Source: Rachycentron canadum
Lineage: Eukaryota > Chordata > Actinopteri > Carangiformes > Rachycentridae
NCBI GenBank assembly: GCA_038496675.1
Contig: CM076671.1
Span: forward strand, 4,708,358 to 4,772,357
Reading direction: 5' to 3'
DNA length: 64,000 nt
This document shows, in pieces, positions 1 to 11,331 of this stretch. Under the pieces are notes generated by a model. It was given only the letters and a program-made list of their open reading frames with translations. It made no database searches and had not been told where the DNA came from. Position 1 is the first letter of the stretch. Every line of letters starts with the position of its first letter. A program made the position numbers and the translations under genes.

Positions 1-2372
1 CCCAAAAACACAGGAACAAGTGGACATCTTAAAGAATGTGTCCACCCAATATGAGGTAACAAAAATGCACACTTTTAACCAGTGATCTGTCATTTTATTC
101 CCTCCTGTAAATCCCTATCCTGTGCACTTTCCAAACAGACATCCTTATGGCAACCTGTTTCACACCAATACATCAAAGAGGAGACACAAGTCCACCTGTT
201 TGTTCCTGCAAATAGCTCAGAGAGTGTCCATGATCTGCTACATAAAAATGGCATAACTCATGAGTATGCGTCTAAAAACATTCACTCATCAAAGATTGTA
301 TGTGTTATGCAGGGTGTGCAGTTTATTCACAGGTTTTGTTATTGCCTCCTGTGCTTATTATAGGGTTTTACTGGCCAATGCCGATGAGTTGATTGAAATG
401 CAGACGAAAAACGACTCCACAGACCCACGGAGCGGCTCAACTTTCTACGAGAGATATCACAGTTTGGATGACGTACGCTTTTCATCTTGACTGCACAGTT
501 ACTGGATTGCATTGTGTTGAAATGCATAGATGTACTGTACAATTTACATCGAAACCACTGCCTCAATTTTAGATCTATCTTTGGATAAACAGGACCACAC
601 AGGACAACCCCAGCATGATCAAAGCCATTCTCATTGGCTCTTCATATGAAAAGCAACCACTATATGTTTTAAAGGTATAGACATCCATCAGCAAATCAAC
701 TGTACTGATAATAAAGATGACACAAAATCTGTCTGATACATACCTCAGATGAATATTTAAACTGTCTTCCTCAGTTGTCTGTAAATAACAGACCAAATAA
801 GAAAGCAGCATGGATTGACTGCGGGATCCACGCCAGAGAGTGGATTTCTCCTGCGTTCTGCTTATGGCTTGTACACTATGTGAGTACATTTGGTCCAGTG
901 TCTATGCTAGTTTATTATATTTTTTGTTTGTTTGCCATCAGATGAGTTTCACGAAAATCACTTTCTCCTACAGTCTTTGTCATTTTACAAGCAAAACCGA
1001 GATATTACTAACATACTGGACAACATGGATGTCTACGTCCTGCCTGTTATGAACCCTGATGGATACAAATACACCTGGACAACAGTAAGAACAAGTTGTA
1101 TAAGTGCTTGAGCATTTGTAGAGGCAACTTGACCTGTCATGTCACGTTTTCTTATTTTTATTTTTTCAGAACAGGATGTGGAGGAAGAACCGCTCCATCA
1201 ACAGGAGCAGCAGGAACAGCAGGAGCAGCACTTGCATGGGAGTTGACCTCAACAGAAACTTTGATGCCAACTGGTGCAGTAAGTCATCCCCCAACATAAA
1301 GTATTTCACTAATGCAATGAACAGGTTCTGTACCTTTATGAACAGTCAGCTGACAAACACAACTATGGAACCACAGTGACTTCAAATCATACCTTTACAT
1401 TCTCCATCTTTATGATCTTATTTTATTTCATTATGCAGAATTATAAGAAAGTTTCCTTTGTTTGGCATAATTCCCAACCTTAAAAAATCTTATAAATAGT
1501 TGCATCTTGAAAGTAATTTAAATATAGAAGTATCCTGACACACCGAACACATTGAATTCAGCCCATTATTAGGTTTATTATTTGATCACATGTAAGAGTG
1601 CTACCAAGGTAAAGTGTTAATGTTCTTCCCAGCGGAGGGAGCCTCTTCTGAGCCCTGCTCTGAGATCTACTGTGGTGCGTTCCCGGAGTCAGAGCCAGAG
1701 TCGCAGGCCGTGGCCGACTTCCTACGTAGGCACAAGGACACAGTTCAGCTCTACTTCACCATCCATTCCTACTCTCAGATGTTGCTCTTCCCGTACTCCT
1801 GCACCATGGATGAAGCAGAGAACCACAGAGAGCTGGTGAGTGCTTTAGACAAATGTTTTCCTATTTAAGTAAGTACCTGCAGAGTAGTTGCAGCCTTGAC
1901 ATAGCATGACATCTGTGGAGGACTGCAGCAGATCATGTCAAATAAGACAGTGGTTTTACTGGTCCATAGACAATGATTATTCTTTGTTTTTTTGTCTTTA
2001 CAAGCTTGAGATGACCGAAGAAGCTGCCCAGAAAATCAGAAGATATTATCGGAACATCTATAAATATGGTGCTGGAGCAAAGACAATATGTAAGTGGGAC
2101 GTAAATTTCAAGTTTGGGCGGTTCAGTTACTCTCAAAGTACATGATTGCCATTGTCTTTTCTCCAGACCTGGCTCCTGGTGGTTCTGATGACTGGGCATA
2201 CAACCTTGGCATCAAATACTCCTTCACATTTGAGCTCCAGGACCGTGGGCGTTACGGTTTCCTCCTGCCACCATCTTTCATTTCCAAGGCCTGCAATGAA
2301 GCTCTGATTGCTGTGAAGACTATTGCCCTCAAGGTCATTGAGAAAACGCAAACTGCAACAGGTTCTCCTTAA
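1..2372 (+). CDS. cpb2: Carboxypeptidase B2 (TAFI, plasma procarboxypeptidase U), 5'-partial
   Basis: Secreted M14 zinc carboxypeptidase. The family member removes C-terminal Lys/Arg from partly digested fibrin and so slows clot lysis. Ten coding exons: 1-55, 139-263, 364-472, 573-674, 775-879, 974-1084, 1170-1278, 1633-1835, 2005-2089, 2167-2372 (stop TAA); phases join without a break to give 402 visible residues. Human CPB2 has 423, so only the start and signal peptide lie upstream. Seen: a propeptide ending STDPR followed by SGSTFYERYHSL, matching the human activation-cleavage context; zinc ligands in GIHAREW; substrate residues in DLNRNF; zinc His in HSYSQ; catalytic Glu in YSFTFELQD. GGSDDW places Asp at the specificity position (Asp255, CPA numbering), which marks B-type basic specificity. 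The neighbour zc3h13 is also CPB2's neighbour in human, which favours CPB2 over pancreatic CPB1. Odd point: an Arg/Ser-rich expansion in exon 7. The 354-bp intron 1279-1632 shows no further feature. Confidence 0.93.
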
Positions 2373-2667
2373 ACTGCCTAAGCAGTTATACATGCTATAA
2401 GGGGTTGAAAGGTCAAAAATGATATTTTTGTGAATGAAGCCTACAGTTTTTGTGGCATCCCTCAAAGACCACCAAGCCTGTAAGATCTGCAATCACAGTG
2501 TTGCCAATGTGTCATGGTATTTTTGCGATAAGTAGTAGAGTTTTTGTTGCATTACAATTATAATAATAATAACAATATATATTATGAGCAATATGAGTGT
2601 TTGCATATACCATAAACATGTATAAAGAACTGGTGCGTAGTTGCATTTTATTGATCAATAAGAGAAG

Positions 2668-2673
2668 AATAAA
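2668..2673 (+). terminator. cpb2: Probable cpb2 polyadenylation signal
   Basis: Canonical AATAAA 296 bases after the cpb2 stop codon, in AT-rich sequence, and the first such hexamer downstream. The cleavage site itself was not identified. Confidence 0.6.
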
Positions 2674-4243
2674 CTGATAACAGTGTCTTTCTTGGGTTTA
2701 CTATTGTGTAGTGAATTAAGTATTGCTGTGCCATAATTAGATAGAAAGGAGAAACAAAACAAACAAAATAATGCTGTTTGATCTGTTTTGTTTTTTACCC
2801 CCATGTGGGTACAAACATAACCTAGACAGACTATTGGAAACTTTTCTGTCAACTTGTTGAGTTTTATTTTGTAGGAGTTTCCAGGAAGTGGTAGCAACCA
2901 ATCGTATTAACACAAGGTCATATTTATGTTTATGTTTCAGAGCAATCAGTTGTCAGGATAATCACCATAACAGTCAGTTGACATCAATATCATTATTATA
3001 GATAACATAAATACCAATGCCACACTGAGCTCTCTGTAATGTATTCTTATACAGAGCCTCTGAAATTAACACAAAAATACAATTAAGCATGAACACGTGT
3101 CTTCACGGTCCTCAATGGTCAACAGGGCAACAAACGCCTTTAAACATTATTTGAAATAATTTAAATTTTTCTTACGGTGATAACTTTCAAATTAAAACCA
3201 ATCATCTGAGCTCTACACTCAGTACTGATTTGTTACTAGTTACCAAAAGACTATTGATATTCACGTTTGTATTGGGGCTTTTCATCATGGAAGAGACAAA
3301 AGAAAAGACGTGAAATAATAAATAAAACAAACAAAAAGGCAGATAATGCAGATAGTCGGCAGTAACGTGACACCGGGAGAGCACAAACACAAACCACCGA
3401 AGAAGAGCGGGACATATGATGCGCACCTTCCGCCAAGATGAAGGCAGTCAGGGCAGTTTCTGCCTTTGATTTTAAAGAATAAGCCTTGTTGATTCTACAA
3501 GTGCTGAATCCTCCAACTGGACTAAAGTAGATGCGACACCGAATAAATATCCTGGGTGAGACAGATGCTTTTCTACTCATTGTCCGTCAGACACGCTGCT
3601 GCAGCAGCTTCAAGGCCCCACGCTAAGACAAATCATCAAGTCATTAGCTCTTTGGTTAACTAACTTTAGCATTAGCATTCATTCGCTTGTTATTTCAGCA
3701 CGAGGCGCGTAAAATAATTATCGTAGGTCAATAGCCGCCTAAATATGACACGCGTATGACTGTAAGACACTTAAAAAAAGCGTTGAAGTCTTTTATTTAC
3801 TGAGGAAGTTAAGCTAATCTGAAGCTAACGTGCAGGACTCGCTCGCTAGAAGTTAGCGCAGAGCAGCTGCACGGACAACAACAGACCGAGCTATTTGCAT
3901 GTGTTTATGTTTGGGGTGTGCGGCTACCAGTGTGAAAATTAAAACAGGAGTCCACTCTTACAGGAAAGGCGATGAGTTAAAATTAGCTTCCAGGTCGTTT
4001 TGGATGCTACCCGCGGTAGCATTGTACTCGGAATGAATGAAATGAGGGCTGGTGATGAAACATGGTCACACAGCATAGAGAGGTCTGTGGTGTATAGTTT
4101 TAAACATGATGTTTATCGTTGAATTAGTCCATTATGAACCTTTATTCAAGCACTGCTTTAACATTCTTACTTGACTAACTGTGTAGAGTTCACTTGAATT
4201 GATGCGGATGATTTCTCTGAGGCATCTCATTTCATATTTCCAG
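2674..4243. other. cpb2-zc3h13 intergenic region and probable zc3h13 promoter
   Basis: No coding exon was found. The part up to about 3350 is AT-rich. From about 3400 to 4060 CpG and GC content rise, as expected for a housekeeping promoter and a noncoding first exon. One possible donor (CCTGG followed by gtgagac, near 3555) is visible, but the 5' exon cannot be fixed from sequence alone. The coding exon of zc3h13 begins after the acceptor at 4241-4243, so transcription must start upstream in this stretch. Confidence 0.5.
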
Positions 4244-4252
4244 TCCTGCAGA

Positions 4253-7200
4253 ATGTCCAAGATCAGGCGGAAGGTAACAGTGGAGAATTCAAAAACCATA
4301 TCTGACAGCAGCAGCAGCACCACCACCAGCAGCACCAGCAACCCCGCCGCCCCCTCCCGCAGGCCCAGTGTGTTCGAAAGACTTGGTCCCAGCACTGGGA
4401 GTAATGCTGCTGATGTATGTATTGTCTTGACTTGAAAACACTTAATATAGATGCCAACGGGATTAGAATATTTCAATGCACATAGTATACAAATTGACCC
4501 CCATTCCAATAATAGGAGGTCAAAGGTCAGGGTTGACCATATTCCCGTGCCCCTGTTGACTGATTCAGTCTCTTACTCAGGCAAGTAGGAGAACCAGTTT
4601 GATAGTATGATAAAGATTAATTTGTGTTTCATACTGAACATATTATTCTCCTGGTCTTTCAACTGTGATTGCTGTCGCATTTTAGTTAATGGATGTTGCT
4701 TTATCTCATCAGACTCATTTATGTGTCCTTTTCAGAGTCAGTGTAGAAATTGGCTGAAGACCGGTAATTGCAGTTACGGCAACACTTGTCGCTACACACA
4801 TGGAACTCAGCCACGAGGCAAAGGATTTAGCTTTAGTCGGTAAGATGACCATGACACACTAATCCTTTTATTTTCTATCACTACCTTCGATTTAATATTG
4901 ATTGTTTTCTGAGTTAGGTCCATGTCAAATCAAATGTATGAGCCACGCTTTACAACGTGTGTTTGTATGTTTTAATTGAGCAGGTCAACCGAGAGACCCA
5001 CAGGTGATCTGCGGGAGAGGATGAAGAATAAAAGACAGGATGTTGACTCAGAAAACCTGAAGCGAGACCTTGACGAGCCCACATCCCCCACAGCAAGAGT
5101 GAGTTCTCTGTGCCACTTGTCGTGACTTTTTAAAGTAATTATCTGTTGGTGGATGTGTAAATTAGGGTTGATACAGCATTAGGGAGCTATACAGCATGTA
5201 GGTGTCATTGTAACATAGCTGTGTGTGTCTACAGCAGAGAGACTCCTCCAGAGGCCGACACAGGGAGAAGGAGGACATAAAAATTACAAAGGAGCGCACC
5301 CCAGCCAGTGAAGAAGAACCCACAGAGTGGGAAACCAATCGTGAAGGTACAATATTGTAATGTTTAGCCTCTTGGGTTTATTTTATGATATAGTGTGATC
5401 TGCAGAATATTACTTTAGGCTTCGAGTTAACGGATTTGTCTTTTATTCTATGTGTTTTTTGGTTGACTTTCAGATTCAGATATTGGTGACTACGACTACG
5501 AGTTATCTCTCGAGATGAAACGCCAGAAGATTCAACGTGAACTGATGAAACTGGAGCAGGAGAACCTGGAAAAGAGGGAGGAGATTATCATCAAGAAAGA
5601 TGAGACCCCCACCAAGACAAGAACCACCTCCTTACCAAAGGTATGGAACTGTTGAAATTGGAGTAGTCGTGAGTTTTTTCTAATTTCCTCCAGGGCAACT
5701 CACTGAAGTAGTAGTCTGTATGAGGGTGTCTGATTTGAATTTCCAACTGATCTGACAAGTCTGTCCCTCAGGCCTCCCCAGAGCCGTTAAGCTCTAAAGA
5801 TTCCCCGTCATCCAGGAAGTCCAGTGGCTCCCCGAAACACAAAAGTGGAACCAAAGGGCTCGGCTCTGGAAAGAAAGAGAAGAAGACATCCATATCGTCA
5901 CCTCTTTCAGAATCTGCCAGGTAGGGGTGGCCTTGTTTGTTTATTTGTTTGTTGCTTTTTCAAAGGATGTGAGGTTTTCCATTTTTTTGTCTGTTGCTTA
6001 CCAGAGTATCTCAGAAATTATTCAGTAGGTTGATGGAAAGCAAGGCCATTTGAGCAATTTTTTTCCCAATTTGTTCCAAGAAGATCTTCAAAAGGGAGCC
6101 ATAGTAAAAAGAAAGGGCCCCGTACACCCAGTCCTCCTCCCCCAGTCCCTTTGGACATTCCTGTGATGGGGAAGAAACACAAAGGCAAGCATAAAAACAA
6201 GGAGAAGTCTGAGGAAAAGCAGAAGGAAGGGAAAGATCGGGGGCGAGACACAGAGAAGCACAAAGAGAAGAAGGAAAAACGCAGGTACAGTGTGAACCTG
6301 TAAGCAAATTCCTTTTCACTTATCTTCAGTCATCACATTGAACTTGTAATCCTCACCTTTTTGAACACAAACTTGTTGTTAACAGGGACCGATCAGACAG
6401 CTCCCACAAAGCCAAGCGATCTGTGACATCAGAGGAGCGTTCTGGTAGTGTGTCGTCTCCCTCCAGAGGCGCTTCACCCTCGGTCCGGAAGAAATCCATC
6501 TCTCCTAAAGCTTCGTCCCATAAAGCCTCTGTCCTGGCCTCCCCTCCTCGCAGGTCAGCATTTTAGGCCACTGAGTGAAATTTTTCTCGCTTAAGGTTTT
6601 GATCACCACAAAACCACTGGACAGTTTCCAACAAAAAATAAATATTGTCTTTAGTACTTGGATAATGATTGATTTTTAGTCAATTAGTTGGGTCAGTAAG
6701 TATTTGACATATTGCCTGCGAGGAACTAACCTTCTTTTCTCAATCTAGGTCTCCTTCCCCTCCACGCCACCAGCGCACTCCCACTCCTCCTCGCCACCAC
6801 TCCCCTTCCTCCCACTCTGGCTCCTCTGCCCAGCGCCACTCTCCCTCTCCTCGTCGGCGTCGTTCGTCCTCTCCCGCCTACCATCGAAGCAGCGCAGCAG
6901 CTGCCTCTGCTTCCTCGCCTCAGAGCTCCAGACGGTCCCGATCACCTCCAGCCTCCCACGATGCTTCCTCGCCCCACCGCCGATCTGATAGATCGAGCCC
7001 CAGCCGGCACCACTCCAGGGGCCGAGAGAGGAGTCGGGGTGACAGAGAAAGGAGTCCATCCGCCCAAGAGCGCAGACATGAGCGCAGAGATGGTATCCTT
7101 ATGTTCTACACTATATTATTGCCTCAGAACAACTGTAGAAAGTTGTAGAAAATGACTCGTTTTGCACATTGATTGGGTTATTGGCAAATGTAGCAGTCGA

Positions 7201-10200
7201 TTAGTTCTTTATTGCTTCCTCTTGAAATTGCTCTTCTGGCACCAGAACAGTACCCCTATATCTTGAAGGATGTTAAAGTTAAAATACTCTATTCTTCACT
7301 TGTTAAGCTATATGTCTTTTTTAAACATTTTTTTTTTTAAACAGATAGCCGCAGCAAGCGAGAGAAAGACAGCATCCGTGATGACCGGGACTATGACTCG
7401 GAGCAGGTCTCATCACGAGACTCTCGTGATGACAGGGAGACCAGAGATGCCCGAGAACGTCGGGAAGCTCGCGATCGAGGAAGGGAAACAACCAGGGACT
7501 CTCGCGACCACAGAGACAACAGAGACTTAAAGGACTCCAGAGAGAGAGCAGAGACCAGGTCCAGTCGAGAGTCCCTTGAGCGTCGGGACCGTGAACGGGA
7601 ACGAGAGAGGGACCGTGAGAAGGAGAGGGAGAAGGATAGAGAGCGAGAGAAGGAGCGAGAGAGGGAGAGGACTGACACCCACAGGAAGGAGGAAATGTCT
7701 CAGGACGACAGGAGTTACGGGAGAGGTCATGGTCGTGAAGATGGAGGGAGAGCTGAAGGAAGAACGGAGAACAGGACGGACAGAGCTGAGAGGAACGGAC
7801 GAGGGAGAGGCCGTGCTAATGAAGCCTCTGATAAAGGCAAGAATTGACATTACATTTAGCTTTTGTTTAATTTGTAGGCACAAGACAAACTTTTAGTCAC
7901 GAAGCGCTCATTACATAATGCAGACTGTGCCTCTATTTTGGGTGTGTTTGTGTGCCCTTATTTTCATCTGTACTACTCCCCTTTTTGTCGTTTGTCAGGC
8001 TCAAACAGAAACTCCCGTGGTTCCCAACTGGAAAGCACCCATGACAGCTGGGAGTCACGGAGCAGTGCAGTGCGTGAGCGGAGTGTGGAGAGGAGCACAG
8101 ATCGCAGCGCTACTGAAAGAAGCTCTGAGAGAGGTTCAGACCGAGATCGCTATGAGGGTGACAGAAGAGGAGAGCAGGCGCGGGATTCCTCCTATGACAG
8201 GAGAGGAGGGCACGGAGAGCGGGATCGCAGAGACAACCGAGAGCGAGGTGGGGGTCCGGGTTTGCTCTATTTCAAACCCCATGTGAGTGAATATTTAAGA
8301 TTTTTATTTTAAATTTGTTTGGCTTATTTATTTGTTTTTTACTTTGTTTTCTCAGATCCAAGAGCAGCTTCCCCAAACAGACACCAAGGGAGATCAGAAG
8401 AGTCTGAGAGGGAGGAGAGGCGGGAGGAGCGCAGGACAGACAGACTGGAGGAGAGAAGGGACGACCGGGCCCGTGACCGGGAACGAGAGAGAGACAGGGA
8501 AAGGGACAGGGAGCGAGAGAGAGAGAAAGAGAAGGACAGAGAGAGGGAGAGGGAGAGGGAGAAGGAGCGAGAGAAGGAAAGGGAGGCGGCAGAGAGGGAG
8601 CGGGCCAGGGAGAGAGAGCGGGAGCGGGAACGAGAGAGGGAGAGAGAGCGCGAGAGGGAGCGCGAGAGAGAACGGGAGCGCGAGGAGCGGGAGAGAGAGA
8701 GGGAGAGGAAGGAGCGAGAAAGGGAGAGGGAGAGAGAGCAGCGGGAACGAGAGAGGCAACGAGAATGGGAGGAGAGAGAGAGAGGACGGGAGGAGAGGCG
8801 GGATAGGAGAGAGGAAACCAGGGAAGACCGGTCTGTTCGTGAAACGCGGGACGATCGCAAGACAAGGTGCGTACTTGATTTGTTTTCAGGTTTTTGTTAC
8901 TATCACAACTTTTCTTTTTCTCTTTTATACAATACCACAGATGATACAGATAGTATAGGAATAAAATGACAGAAGTGGAAACTATGTAATAGCAATAATT
9001 GCATACATGAATATCATTGTATTTATATAGCGACAGCAATAATTCTCCTCTTCACTCCTTTAGTCGTAAGAGGTCCAGGGTGGAGAGCAGCCCGAGCCCC
9101 CGCTCCTCGCCTAAGCGGCCAACACGGGACCACAGTCCAGCAGACAGTGACGGCTACAACAGTGCAGAAGACAAAAGTGAGCGCCCGATTGGCCGAGGGC
9201 AGGCCAAGCTCCACCCACAGCCCCTCCTCCCCAGCCCAGTGTGTCCGCCTTCATCTGACAGTAGGGAAAATCTTTTTGAAAGGACACACTCCTGTATAAT
9301 GAGGAATATCATGCACACCCTTGAATGCACTATTAACTATTTAAAGTTTTGTTTTTCTTTGGTATAGCTTGTTAAAAATGTTTTGCCGACGTCTTTTTTG
9401 TTTCACACGTTTCAGTGTTGGCTGTTGTTTGTGTTGCCAGCCGAATGATATCAGTGTGAACAGACATGTACTAAGTCAAATAATACTTTAAAACAAAGTA
9501 CATGAAACTGAAACGTACTTTCTTGTCATTGCCAATTATAATTACATTTTTCCTCTGGGTACATTGAAAAATGAACATTTACTTAGTTGAGTTTAAACAA
9601 TTACATTTGTCTTCATTTGACTTGTGAAGGGCTCCTTTACATAACATTTTTCCTTATAGTAACAGCAGCTACCTGAACTGGCAGCCCAGAAATGGTACAC
9701 AGAGACAGATGGTTGTATTTGACTCATTGCTTAAATGCTTAAAAAGGACTAAATGTAGTTATTTCGTGTGTACGTACAGGTGGAGACAAGCATCGTGTGC
9801 TGAGCCAGGTGGTGCGGCCCCAGGAGCCCTTACTGCGTTCTCCAACCAGGGCTGCTCCATCTGATGACAAGCTCGGTCACTGGAAGGATGAGGAGCGCAG
9901 GGGTGCCGGGGACAAAAGGGAAGCACGTGGCCGCCATGAGGACCTAGAACCTCGTGTGGAACGTAGCAGAGGAGGCGACAGACGAGGAGACCACCTTTCA
10001 GACACTCCATCTGATTCTCGTAGCAGAGGCAGAGATCAGCGAGAATCCACGCCACCTCCACCTCCCTCAGCCCTCACCACCTGCAGTGACGATAGAGACA
10101 CTGCTGGCTCCCAGTCCCACGAGGAGGGCAAAAAGAAGACAAAGTCACAGAGAAAGGGGCTGAAGAAAGGTCGCAAAGATGAAGAGATCGGTGGTGGCAG

Positions 10201-11289
10201 CCTGACTGCTGTAGGGGACCGTTTCAACCTTGAGCCCCCAGCCAATGCTTCTGCAGATGGACCTCCACCCTTGCACTCCCCCAGAAAAGCAGCCAAGAAG
10301 AAAGTGCTTGACAGAAAGAGGAAACGAGGAGGAGAATCTGATGTATCTGATGAGGACAATGCAGCTCACCAGCCCCATTGTAAAAGAAAGAGAGGTCCCC
10401 GGACCCCACCACCCTCAATGAGGCCTGATCACCGTGGTACTGGAGGCAACACAGAACCGTCTCCACTGTCCAAAATGGACAACTTCAGTGACTGGTCAGA
10501 TGAGGAGGTCACGGACAGAGGAGGACCACTGGAAACACATGCTCCTTTGGCTCCTGCTGAGCCTCTTAGGAGAGGTAGTGGTCCCAGGTTAGGCAGGGAT
10601 AGGGAGAGGTGCAACCCCCCACCCATTGCCCCTCTACTCTCCCAGGATCCTCCAATGCTGCTGCAGACTCTGACTCCACAGCCCCTCATGTCCCAACCCC
10701 TGCTCCGCAAGCCTCCTCCAGAGCAGACGCGCAGCAGCAGCATGGGGAGCAACCAGAGCCGCACATCATCCAGACACCTGCGATCACCCTCCAACGAGTC
10801 AGCCCACCGTGACGACCTCCAGGGTCCACGATCGCGCCGGGGACGGCTGCAAGGTACCAACTCTCGCGACCGGGACAGAGAGAGAGAAAGAGAACGAGAA
10901 AGGGAAAGGGAGCGGGAGAGAGAGAGGCCGGTTGTAAATGACCCTCCTGGGGCTGAAAGGAAATCTCGAATTGACCAGCTGAGGAGAGGAGAGCCCAGCC
11001 GCAGCACCTCATCAGGTAAATACACACTCACACACACATCATGGTAAATGCATCAAGAAACAGTATCTTACTCTGTAAGAATCTGTGATCTAACCCTTAC
11101 TTATACCTGTCTCTGTTGTCATACAGACCGACAGGATTCTCACAGCCACAGCTCCAGACGCAGCTCTCCTGACTCTGAGAGGCAGACCAGGTCCAGGTCC
11201 CGCGCTGGATCCTATGACAGTCGAGAACGGGAGAGAGACAGGGAGCCTTTTGAGCGAGAGCGGGAACGAGAACGAAAGGACCTCCGGCC

Positions 11290-11331
<42 letters not shown>

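Noticed and set aside
1..2372. Assignment of the carboxypeptidase as CPA or pancreatic CPB1
   Set aside because: GGSDDW gives B-type specificity, so not CPA; adjacency to zc3h13 and the PR-S activation context fit CPB2.
8272..9039. 255-codon ORF on the minus strand, with other long antisense ORFs over the same exon
   Set aside because: Mirror image of the purine-rich (Arg-Glu)n exon of zc3h13; Ser/Leu/Pro repeats only, no family resemblance, no promoter or splice support.
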